Notes: generated by a model from the sequence alone, not told the origin. A DNA stretch of 7,467 nt from an uncultured Akkermansia sp. (GCA_904501955.1 CAJGCY010000124.1:1-7467); one strand, 5' to 3'; shown: positions 1 to 6,597, counted from the first letter of the stretch. Numbers and translations are program-made.

Positions 1-2936
1 CGGCGTATTATGTGATGCCCCTCATCACCGGCAAAGAGCTGCACAAAGCCGCCCCCGCCGTGGTGGATGAGGCTTGGCTGGCGCCCATCCTCCGCACCCT
101 GCTCGGTGCGCTGGATTACCTGCACGGCAAAAACCTGCTGCACCGCGACATCAAGCCCGGCAACATCTTGCTGCAAGAGGACGGAACGCCCATCATCATC
201 GACTTCGGCACCGCCCGCGCCCTGCAAAGCAACCGCTCCGCCACCATGGTGGGCACGCCCGGCTATACCCCCATCGAGCAAATCACCATCCACGGCAATC
301 GCGGTCCGTGGACGGATCTTTACGCCCTCGGCGCTACCTGCTACCGAGTCATTACCGGTGAGCTCCCGCCCGAGGCGAATGAACGACTCGCGGCGGATGA
401 GGACCCCTACCGCCCCCTCGCCAAGCGCGCGGAGCTGCGAGGCCGCTTTTCTGCCGAGTTGCTGCAAAGCATCGACACCGCGCTGGCCGTCCGCGTCAAA
501 AACCGCTGGCAGTGCGCGAAGGACTGGCTGCAGCACCTCCCCACCGCCACCCCGCAGCCCACGGCGGAGCCCTCCACGCGCTCACTACCGGTCACACCGC
601 TTGCTACCGAGCCTACAGCACCCGCTAAGCATCGGCTCCTCTTTTTTGGCTTACTGGCACTTCTTCTCGCCACCGGAGCGTATGGAGCCTATTCTTACAT
701 TCAAAACTCTATGGAGAAGCAAATTCGCGAGGAATTTCCCCAAGCAGAGACTGCACACAGAGCTAAAGAAGAAGTAGAACGCCTTGCCCGTGAAGAGGCT
801 GACCACAAGGCTAAAGAAGAAGCGGAACGCCTTGCCCGTGAACAGGCTGCCCGCAAGGCTAAAGAAGAAGCAGAACTCCTTGCCCGTGAACAGGCTGAAC
901 GCAAGGCTAAAGAAGAAGCGGAACTCCTTGCCCGTGAGCAGGCTGCCCGCAAGGCTAAGGAAGAAGCAGAACGCCTTGCCCGTGAACAGGCTGACCACAA
1001 GGCTAAGGAAGAAGCGGAACTCCTTGCCCGTGAAGAGGCTGACCGCAAGGCTAAGGAAGAAGCGGAACGCCTTGCCCGTGAAGAGGCTGACCGCAATCCT
1101 AAAGAAGAAGCACAAGCCAAGCTTAAGGCCATGGGAATCACGGATTACGATAAGGCCATTCTCGAACACTACGATAATCCGGAAAAATTGAAGTTGCTGA
1201 TTACCGTAGGGGCTGATGTCAACAAGACGAATAGGAGTGGCGAGACTCCCCTCTACTGGGTGGCGTACAATGGCCACACGGAATGCGTCAAGCTGCTGCT
1301 GGCTGCACCGGGCATTGAGGTCAACAATGCGGATAAGAATGACTGTACTCCCCTCTGCTCGGCGGCGTGCTATGGCAGGACGGAATGCGTCAAGCTGCTG
1401 CTGGCTGCACCAGGCATTGAGGTCAACAATGCGGATAAGAATGACTGTACTCCCCTCTACCGGGCGGCGTACAATGGCCACACGGAATGCGTCAAGCTGC
1501 TGCTGGCTGCACCGGGTATTGATGTCAACATGGCGGATAAGTATGGCCACACTCCCCTCTACCAGGCGGCGTTCAATGGCCACACGGAATGCGTCAAGCT
1601 GCTGCTGGCCGCCCCGGGCATCGATGTCAACAAGGCTAAGGATGGCGAAACTCCCCTCTACGGGGCGGCGATCAAAGGCCACACGGAATGCGTCAAGCTG
1701 CTGCTGGTGGCCCCGGGCATTGATGTCAAGGCGAATAAGAATGGCTCGACTTCCCTCCGCTCGGCGGCGTTCAATGGCCACACGGAAATCGTCAAGCTGC
1801 TGCTGGCTGCCCCGGGCATTGATGTCAACAAGGCGTCTAATAGTGGCTGGACTCCCCTCTACGGGGCGGCGGTAGATGGCTACACGGAAATCGTCAAGCT
1901 GCTGCTGGCAGCCCCGGGCATTGAGGTCAACAAGGCGACTAATGATGGCGAAACTCCCCTCTACGGGGCGGCGAGATATCGCCACACGGAATGCGTCATG
2001 CTGCTGCTGGCTGCACCGGGCATTGATGTCAACAAGACGGATAAGGATGACAAAACTCCCCTCTACCGGGCGGCGGACTATGGCAAGACGGAATGCGTCA
2101 AGCTGCTGCTGGCTGCACCGGGCATTGAGGTCAACAAGGCGGATAAGGATGGCGCAACTCCCCTCCACCAGGCGGCGTACTATGACCACACGGAAATCGT
2201 CAAGCTGCTGCTGGCGGCACCGGGCATTGAGGTCAACAAGGCGAATAAGGATGGCAAGACTCCCCTCCACTGGGCCAGTAAGGAATGCGTCAAGCTGCTG
2301 CTGGCTGCACCGGGCATTGATGTCAACAAGGCGGATAAGGATGGCGATACTCCCCTCTACCGGGCGGCGAGCAATGGTCACACGAAATGCGTCAAGCTGC
2401 TGCTGGCTGCTCCGGGAATCGATGTCAACAAGGCGGATAAGTGGGGCAAAACTCCCCTCCACTCGGCGGCGTGGGAAGACCACACGGCATGCGTCAAGCT
2501 GCTGCTGGCGGCCCCGGGCATTGATGTCAACAAGGCGAATAATAGTGGCGAAACTCCCCTCTACTCGGCGGCGTATCGTGGCCACACGGAAATCGTCAAG
2601 CTGCTGCTGACTGCCCCGGGCATTGATGTCAACAAGGCGGATAAGGATGGCGATACTCCCCTCCACGCGGCGGCGAGCGATGGCCACACGGAATGCGTCA
2701 AGCTGCTGCTGGCTGCACCGGGCATTGAGGTCAACAAGGCGGATAAGGATGGCAAAACTCCCCTCTACCAAGCGGCGGACAGGGGCAAGACGGAATGCGT
2801 CAAGCTGCTGCTGGCTGCCCCGGGCATTGAGGTCAACAAGGCGGATAAGTATGGCTGGACTCCCCTCTACAGGACGGCGCGCAGTGGCAAGCCGGAAATC
2901 GTCAAGCTGCTCAAAGCAGCAGGGGCAAAGGAGTAA
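1..2936 (+). CDS. Membrane-anchored Ser/Thr protein kinase with charged rod and C-terminal ankyrin-repeat domain (5' partial)
   Basis: The gene is cut by the window start. The frame is open from base 3 and reads AYYVMPLITGKEL, which resembles a kinase hinge, so the GTG at 12 is internal and the ATP-binding N-lobe is missing here. Numbering from that GTG, the catalytic loop is HRDIKPGN (44-51), then DFG (64-66), the P+1/APE-like GTPGYTPIEQ (81-90) and DLYALG (102-107), as in bacterial PknB-type Hanks kinases. A Pro/Thr-rich linker (177-206) leads to one hydrophobic helix (about 209-230), a charged Ala/Glu/Lys/Arg rod (about 234-370), a divergent ankyrin-like cap (376-411) and 17 ankyrin repeats (412 to the end). 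Inferred role: the cytosolic kinase is linked through the membrane to a ligand-binding ankyrin domain outside. Target and partners are unknown. Both repeat regions are tandem at DNA level. No intrinsic terminator follows the stop. Confidence 0.9.
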   Translation, partial: AYYVMPLITGKELHKAAPAVVDEAWLAPILRTLLGALDYLHGKNLLHRDIKPGNILLQEDGTPIIIDFGTARALQSNRSATMVGTPGYTPIEQITIHGNRGPWTDLYALGATCYRVITGELPPEANERLAADEDPYRPLAKRAELRGRFSAELLQSIDTALAVRVKNRWQCAKDWLQHLPTATPQPTAEPSTRSLPVTPLATEPTAPAKHRLLFFGLLALLLATGAYGAYSYIQNSMEKQIREEFPQAETAHRAKEEVERLAREEADHKAKEEAERLAREQAARKAKEEAELLAREQAERKAKEEAELLAREQAARKAKEEAERLAREQADHKAKEEAELLAREEADRKAKEEAERLAREEADRNPKEEAQAKLKAMGITDYDKAILEHYDNPEKLKLLITVGADVNKTNRSGETPLYWVAYNGHTECVKLLLAAPGIEVNNADKNDCTPLCSAACYGRTECVKLLLAAPGIEVNNADKNDCTPLYRAAYNGHTECVKLLLAAPGIDVNMADKYGHTPLYQAAFNGHTECVKLLLAAPGIDVNKAKDGETPLYGAAIKGHTECVKLLLVAPGIDVKANKNGSTSLRSAAFNGHTEIVKLLLAAPGIDVNKASNSGWTPLYGAAVDGYTEIVKLLLAAPGIEVNKATNDGETPLYGAARYRHTECVMLLLAAPGIDVNKTDKDDKTPLYRAADYGKTECVKLLLAAPGIEVNKADKDGATPLHQAAYYDHTEIVKLLLAAPGIEVNKANKDGKTPLHWASKECVKLLLAAPGIDVNKADKDGDTPLYRAASNGHTKCVKLLLAAPGIDVNKADKWGKTPLHSAAWEDHTACVKLLLAAPGIDVNKANNSGETPLYSAAYRGHTEIVKLLLTAPGIDVNKADKDGDTPLHAAASDGHTECVKLLLAAPGIEVNKADKDGKTPLYQAADRGKTECVKLLLAAPGIEVNKADKYGWTPLYRTARSGKPEIVKLLKAAGAKE
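762..1097 (+). repeat. 48-bp tandem repeat encoding the charged rod
   Basis: Seven consecutive 48-base units start at 762, 810, 858, 906, 954, 1002 and 1050, with a degraded eighth at 1098. Each encodes 16 residues of the form AKEEAERLAREQAARK. Units differ by a few substitutions (R/L, Q/E, DH/DR/AR) and stay in frame. Composition is Ala, Glu, Lys, Arg with regular Leu, typical of TolA-like or single-alpha-helix stalks. Sixteen is not a multiple of seven, so a continuous canonical coiled coil is less likely than a stiff charged helix or a coil with hendecad-like breaks. Confidence 0.93.
1245..2936 (+). repeat. 102-bp tandem repeat encoding 17 ankyrin repeats
   Basis: Seventeen units begin at each TPL[YH] codon run, the first at 1245 and the last, truncated, at 2859. 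The unit is 34 codons. Repeats 4 and 5 each lack one codon in the DVN-to-G turn, and repeat 11 lacks four codons at its first helix. The indels are all multiples of three and account exactly for the 1614 bases between first and last unit. The framework (TPLY, AA, GHTE, VKLLLAAPGI, VN) is almost invariant. Variation is concentrated at the residues just before TPL, just after TPLY and the two after AA. Confidence 0.95.
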
Positions 2937-2999
2937 GCGTACTATTAACCTTTTTCCACCCCGGCATTCGTGATGAGTTGATGCCACTAGTTGCTCTGA

Positions 3000-3155
3000 G
3001 CGATAAATCGGAAGTTGGCGAGCAACAAAATCTATCGGAGCGTGGGACTTTAGTCCCACAAATACGTGCGGGGCTTATCCATAAGAGGGACTAAAGTCCC
3101 TCGCTCCGAGTGAATGAATGTTACAAATCCCCCTCTTCAACTTCCGATTTATCGC
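3000..3155. repeat. 156-bp element bounded by perfect 18-bp inverted repeats
   Basis: GCGATAAATCGGAAGTTG at 3000-3017 is repeated exactly in inverted orientation at 3138-3155. The two copies bracket a REPIN-like hairpin pair (3035-3109). No coding frame fits inside. The layout suggests a small non-autonomous palindromic element, but I see no convincing target-site duplication. The 16-base core recurs at 7089-7104. Confidence 0.7.
3035..3109. repeat. REPIN-like pair of inverted hairpins
   Basis: Two hairpins face each other: GTGGGACT/AGTCCCAC (3042-3059, 2-base loop) and GAGGGACT/AGTCCCTC (3085-3102, 2-base loop). Outside them TCGGAGCG (3035-3042) pairs with CGCTCCGA (3102-3109). So two near-identical REP units lie in inverted orientation around a 25-base spacer, the arrangement of REPINs mobilised by RAYT (Y1-type) transposases. 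No RAYT gene is in this window. The hairpins lack a following T-run, so they are not obvious intrinsic terminators. Confidence 0.75.
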
Positions 3156-3241
3156 GCAAATTGAAATCAACTAAAACCTCAAACAGAGTTTTCGTGCCAC
3201 CAAATCTCTATTTGACGGCGACCGGGAGCATTGCGTCAATA

Positions 3242-3289
3242 TCGGCGCGAGGGACTTCATTCCCTCTTATGGATTAGCCCCGCATATTT
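3242..3289. repeat. Inverted, partial copy of the REPIN
   Basis: This 48-base stretch matches the reverse complement of 3060-3109 with four substitutions and one 2-base gap. It covers one hairpin (GAGGGACT and degraded partner) plus the spacer that reads CTTATGGAT then AGCCCCGCA. The second hairpin is absent. The copy ends two bases before the -35 box of the downstream promoter. Confidence 0.75.
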
Positions 3290-3291
3290 AG

Positions 3292-3320
3292 TTGACAGAG
3301 GGGGCGCGGGCGTGTAAACT
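3292..3320 (+). promoter_or_regulatory. Sigma70-type promoter of the rRNA methyltransferase gene
   Basis: A perfect -35 TTGACA (3292-3297) is followed after 17 bases by TAAACT (3315-3320), a five-of-six -10 box. The expected transcription start is about 3326-3328, which is at the ATG of the next gene (3327), so the transcript may be leaderless. Confidence 0.72.
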
Positions 3321-3326
3321 AAGGGC

Positions 3327-4643
3327 ATGCAGCAGAATGGGAAATGGGGTAAACGAACGGAAGGTAAGCCGAGTTATGCAAAGAAAGCCGCGCAGCCGAA
3401 GCGACCGGCAGCAGCACCGCGCGCCTTTAAGACGGCTGAGGCTCCCGAGGGCAGTGAGAATTGGGCACGCCCCTGGGTGCAGCTGAAGTACTTTACCTAC
3501 AACCCCGCCGTGTTCCCCCGCATGCTGGGGGCGGTGAGCCCGGATGCCGTGGCGGGTGGGCTCATCAACGTGTACGACAAGAACGGCGAGCCCTTCGGCG
3601 GCGGGTTCTGGAACCCGCAGAGCCGCACCCCGCTGCGCATGCTTTACCACGGCCCCGAGCAACTGACGGAGAAGGACTTGGAAGCCGCCTTAGTGCGCGC
3701 CGTGCAGTGGCGCCGCGAGGACTGCAAGCTGGATGACACCACCTCCGCCTACCGCATTATTCACGGTGATTCGGACGGACTGGGCGGCTTGATTGCGGAC
3801 CGCTATGCGGACGTGCTGAGCCTAGAGGTGACCACGCTGGGTGTGTGGCAGCGCCTGCCGCGCTGGCTGCCCATGCTGCACAAGCTGTGCGGCACCACGC
3901 GCCACGTCATCACGGTGGATGAGGCCATAGCCCGTATGGAGGGCATAGACCGCAGCACGGCACCGGCCAGCGAGCCCGTGCACCGCGTGCGCATCGTGGA
4001 GAACGGCGTCAACTTTGAGGTGGACTTTGCCCAGGGGCATAAGACCGGCTTCTTCTGCGACCAGCGCGACAACCGCTTGAAGCTCTCCAAACTGGTGGAG
4101 GGCAAGACCATGCTGGACCTCTGCTGCTACTCCGGCGGCTTCTCCATACACGCCAAGCTGCACGGCAAGGCGAAGGAGGTGACCGCGGTGGATTTGGATG
4201 AAAAAGCCATTGCCATGGCGAAGCGCAACGCCAACATCAACTCCGCCAACGGCCCGCTGCGCATTGATTTTGTGCATGCTGACGCCTTTGTGTACGCCCG
4301 CCAGATGGTGCGCAACGGCAAGTTGTTTGACGTGGTGCTGCTGGACCCGCCCAAGTTCGTGCTCGGCCGTGATGAGGAGAAGGAAGAGGGCCTCAAGAAG
4401 TACAACGACCTCAACATGCTCGGCCTGCAGTGCGTGCGCAAGGGTGGCTTGTTTGTCACCTGCTCCTGCTCCGGGCTGGTGTCACCCTCCGAGTTTGAGA
4501 AAACCGTCATCAAGGCAGCACAGCGCCTTGGCCGCCGCCTGCAAATACTGGAGATGAGCGGCCCCGGTTGGGATCACCCCTTCCTCTCCACATACCCGGA
4601 GGGGCGCTACCTCAAGGTTCTCTGGGCGCGGGTGCTGGCATAA
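3327..4643 (+). CDS. rlmI: RlmI-family class I SAM-dependent 23S rRNA methyltransferase
   Basis: The 438-residue product matches the RlmI/RlmK-type family (COG1092), whose E. coli member RlmI makes m5C1962 in 23S rRNA. After a basic, lysine-rich tail (1-47) comes a PUA-like domain (about 49-110, WVQLKYFTYNPAVFPRMLGA), then the central segment with YRIIHGDSDGLGGLIADRY. The family signature HKTGFFCDQRDNR is at 238-250. SAM motif I is LDLCCYSGGF (263-272), motif IV is DPPKF (340-344), and TCSCS (378-382) carries the likely catalytic cysteine. The start at 3327 is forced from above by an in-frame TAA at 3315. AAGGG sits only one base before the ATG, too close to act as a ribosome site. The rlmI name is by family resemblance; substrate position in this organism is inferred. 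Confidence 0.92.
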   Translation: MQQNGKWGKRTEGKPSYAKKAAQPKRPAAAPRAFKTAEAPEGSENWARPWVQLKYFTYNPAVFPRMLGAVSPDAVAGGLINVYDKNGEPFGGGFWNPQSRTPLRMLYHGPEQLTEKDLEAALVRAVQWRREDCKLDDTTSAYRIIHGDSDGLGGLIADRYADVLSLEVTTLGVWQRLPRWLPMLHKLCGTTRHVITVDEAIARMEGIDRSTAPASEPVHRVRIVENGVNFEVDFAQGHKTGFFCDQRDNRLKLSKLVEGKTMLDLCCYSGGFSIHAKLHGKAKEVTAVDLDEKAIAMAKRNANINSANGPLRIDFVHADAFVYARQMVRNGKLFDVVLLDPPKFVLGRDEEKEEGLKKYNDLNMLGLQCVRKGGLFVTCSCSGLVSPSEFEKTVIKAAQRLGRRLQILEMSGPGWDHPFLSTYPEGRYLKVLWARVLA

Positions 4644-4654
4644 CAGCACCCCTG

Positions 4655-4697
4655 CCCCCCCACACACCACCACCTCACTTTCTCCCCACACTACACT
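4655..4697 (+). promoter_or_regulatory. C-rich, G-free intergenic tract (candidate Rho-loading site)
   Basis: Forty-three consecutive bases between the two genes contain no G, and 26 of them are C, with the rest A and T. An unstructured C-rich, G-poor RNA is the hallmark of rut sites. No intrinsic terminator and no good promoter are visible in this 80-base gap, so the antiporter is either read through from the methyltransferase gene or controlled here by Rho. Function is inferred from composition only. Confidence 0.3.
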
Positions 4698-4723
4698 GAT
4701 AAACAAAGGCTTTCCCCACTGAA

Positions 4724-6469
4724 ATGATAGGCACACTCGCACTCGGATTGATACTGGCACTGGCGCTGGGCATGCTGGCACAGCGCATCAAGCTCTCCCC
4801 CTTGGTAGGCTACTTGCTGGCCGGCATGCTGGCAGCACAGCCCTGGTGGGGGCTCACGGAAGACCCACACAAGGTGATGCACGAGTTCGCGGGCATAGGC
4901 GAGGTGCTGCTGCTCTTCGGCGTGGGCTTACACTTCCACTTCAAGGACCTGCTGGCGGTGCGCAAGGTGGCCGTCCCCGGCTCATTGATGTGCATGACAA
5001 TGTGGACGGGCAGCGGAGCGCTGGTGTACCACTGCTTGGTACCCGGTGCGGACTGGGTGGCGGCGCTGTTGTTCGGCATGTGCGTGTGTGTGTCCAGCAC
5101 GGTGGTGCTCACCCGAGTGTTGGAGGACAACAAGTTACTGCACACCCCCAGCGGCCACACGGCGGTGGGCTGGCTGGTGATGGAGGACATCTTCACCATT
5201 GTGCTGCTGGTGCTGCTGCCGGCGGTATTCATCGTACCGGAGGGCGGTGGCAAGGCCATATTCTGCGCGGATGACCTGTGGAGCGCCCTGTGGGGCATGG
5301 CGTGGAAGCTCACGCTCATGGTGTTCTGCGTGGCATTCCTCGGCAAATACGTCATCTCCAAGGTGCTCACCTTTGTGGCACGCAGCAACTCGAATGAGCT
5401 CTTCACCCTCGCGGTGCTCACCTGCGCCTTGGGCGTGGCCGTGCTCTCGGCGGAGGTGTTCAACGCCAGCATGGTGTTCGGCGCCTTCCTGTCCGGCATG
5501 GTGGTGGGGCAAAGCAAGTTCGCCAGCCGCGCGGCGAGTGATGCTCTGCCCATGCGCGATGCCTTCGCCGTGCTCTTCTTCGTGTCCGTGGGCATGGGAT
5601 TCGATGCCGCCATGCTGCTGGAGCACTGGCCGCTGGCACTGGGTACGCTGGGGCTTACCCTGCTCTTCAAGCCGCTGAGCGCGTATGGCGTCATCCGCCT
5701 GCTGCGCCGCCCCGGCAGCTTGGGCGTGGTGGTGGGCACCTCGCTCTCGCAAATCGGTGAATTCTCCTTCATTTTGGCAGCACTCGTTGCAAGTGAGCGC
5801 TTTGGCTTGCTGCCGAAAGAGGCGGTCAACGTCATCACCGGTGTGGCCATCATCACCATCACCGCGAATGTCGCCATCTTCCGCTTTGTGCCCGCCCTCA
5901 TCCGCAAGATGGAGGACCGTGGCATCGGCATGGCGCCGGCGGATGCCTCCGCCGTGCCCGAGCCCACGGAAGAAAAAGACCGCGTCATTGTGGTGGGTTA
6001 CGGCCCCTGCGGCAAGATTATCACCAAGATTCTGGATGAACACAACCTGGAGGTGATTGTGCTGGAGATGAACGTGGACACCGTCACCAAGCTCACCGCC
6101 AAGGGCGTGCACGCCATGCACGGCGACGCCCGCCTGCACACCATCCTCCGCCTTGCGGGAGCGGAGCATGCCAAGGCCATCATCATCACCGCCGCCGGTG
6201 CCCCCGCTGCGGAAATCTCCGCCACCGCGCGAGATGTGAACCCGAACATCGACGTGCTCGCACACACCACCTACATGCGCAACGCCCGCACCATGCGCAA
6301 GCAGGGCGCCCAAATCGTCGTCTCCGGCGAGGAAGAGGTGGCTCTCACCCTCAGCTCCATGCTCCTGCGCAAACTCGGCGCCACCGAAGAGCAAATTCAA
6401 AAGGCCCGCGCCGAAAATCGCCAAAAATTGACCGAAAAAGAGCCCCACGAGCTCTGCCATCATCACTAA
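4724..6469 (+). CDS. YbaL/Kef-type monovalent cation:proton antiporter (CPA2) with C-terminal RCK/TrkA-N domain
   Basis: The 581-residue inner-membrane protein begins directly with a hydrophobic helix and contains about a dozen such segments up to residue ~400. It resembles E. coli YbaL along its length: SPLVGYLLAGMLA, LLFGVGLHFHFKDLLAVRKVAVPG, SSTVVLTRVLE, GWLVMEDI with acidic pair E154-D155 where CPA2 proteins bind the ion, MRDAFAVLFFVSVGMGFD, and SQIGEFSFILA (342-352). A cytosolic Rossmann fold follows from about 420 with GYGPCG (425-430) and E448 at the end of strand two, the TrkA-N nucleotide-binding unit that gates such carriers. No separate TrkA-C domain is seen; the tail ends in HHH. 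It likely exchanges K+ or Na+ for H+. The start is the first ATG before the first helix; a Shine-Dalgarno is weak (AAAGG, 14 bases away). Confidence 0.93.
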   Translation: MIGTLALGLILALALGMLAQRIKLSPLVGYLLAGMLAAQPWWGLTEDPHKVMHEFAGIGEVLLLFGVGLHFHFKDLLAVRKVAVPGSLMCMTMWTGSGALVYHCLVPGADWVAALLFGMCVCVSSTVVLTRVLEDNKLLHTPSGHTAVGWLVMEDIFTIVLLVLLPAVFIVPEGGGKAIFCADDLWSALWGMAWKLTLMVFCVAFLGKYVISKVLTFVARSNSNELFTLAVLTCALGVAVLSAEVFNASMVFGAFLSGMVVGQSKFASRAASDALPMRDAFAVLFFVSVGMGFDAAMLLEHWPLALGTLGLTLLFKPLSAYGVIRLLRRPGSLGVVVGTSLSQIGEFSFILAALVASERFGLLPKEAVNVITGVAIITITANVAIFRFVPALIRKMEDRGIGMAPADASAVPEPTEEKDRVIVVGYGPCGKIITKILDEHNLEVIVLEMNVDTVTKLTAKGVHAMHGDARLHTILRLAGAEHAKAIIITAAGAPAAEISATARDVNPNIDVLAHTTYMRNARTMRKQGAQIVVSGEEEVALTLSSMLLRKLGATEEQIQKARAENRQKLTEKEPHELCHHH

Positions 6470-6494
6470 AACACCCCTTTCCCACCCCTCCACA

Positions 6495-6526
6495 GGCGGA
6501 TTTCCCCGGAAATCCGCCCGTTTTTT
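6495..6526 (+). terminator. Intrinsic terminator after the antiporter gene
   Basis: GGCGGATTTCC (6495-6505) pairs perfectly with GGAAATCCGCC (6508-6518), followed by CG and six T (6521-6526). It starts 25 bases after the antiporter stop codon. Its T-run is also the first of the phased T tracts leading to the tRNA promoter. Confidence 0.92.
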
Positions 6527-6566
6527 ATACTTTTTTGCACTTTTTTTGCTTTTTTTACAAAAAAAA
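6521..6566 (+). promoter_or_regulatory. Helically phased T/A tracts (curved DNA / UP element) upstream of the tRNA promoter
   Basis: T-runs of six to seven bases start at 6521, 6531, 6541 and 6550, a period of about 10 bases. They are followed by eight A (6559-6566) that end two bases before the -35 box. Phased A/T tracts bend DNA, and an AT-rich block directly before -35 is the place and composition of an UP element bound by RNA polymerase alpha subunits. Activity is inferred. Confidence 0.6.
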
Positions 6567-6568
6567 GC

Positions 6569-6597
6569 TTGCAATACTCCCCGAATTTATGTAAAAT
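6569..6597 (+). promoter_or_regulatory. Promoter of the tRNA-Asp gene
   Basis: TTGCAA (6569-6574) and TAAAAT (6592-6597) are separated by 17 bases, both close to the sigma70 consensus. Transcription would start near 6604, giving a 5' leader of about 38 bases that must be trimmed by RNase P. Confidence 0.72.

Noticed and set aside
12..17. GTG-ATG at 12-17 as the true start of the kinase gene
   Set aside because: The frame stays open to base 3 with hinge-like residues AYYV before it, and a kinase starting here would lack the ATP-binding lobe. It is the window edge that cuts the gene.
762..2936. CRISPR or other repeat-spacer array
   Set aside because: The repeats are contiguous and coding, with no spacers.
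1245..2936. Diversity-generating retroelement variable region
   Set aside because: Variable codons change at all kinds of bases rather than at template adenines, and no reverse transcriptase or template repeat is in the window.
651..3059. An 802-codon open frame on the minus strand opposite the kinase-ankyrin gene
   Set aside because: Both tandem repeats have units divisible by three (48 and 102 bases), so one stop-free unit keeps the antisense frame open throughout. Its product is an arginine/glutamine-rich repeat with no recognisable domain.
3212..3239. TTGACG/CGTCAA hairpin as an operator or extra promoter
   Set aside because: Only six pairs with a 16-base loop, and no -10 box at the right distance from TTGACG.
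5135..6574. A 479-codon minus-strand frame opposite the antiporter gene
   Set aside because: It is His/Gly/Glu-rich with no domain, lies fully antisense to a well-conserved transporter and runs through its terminator.
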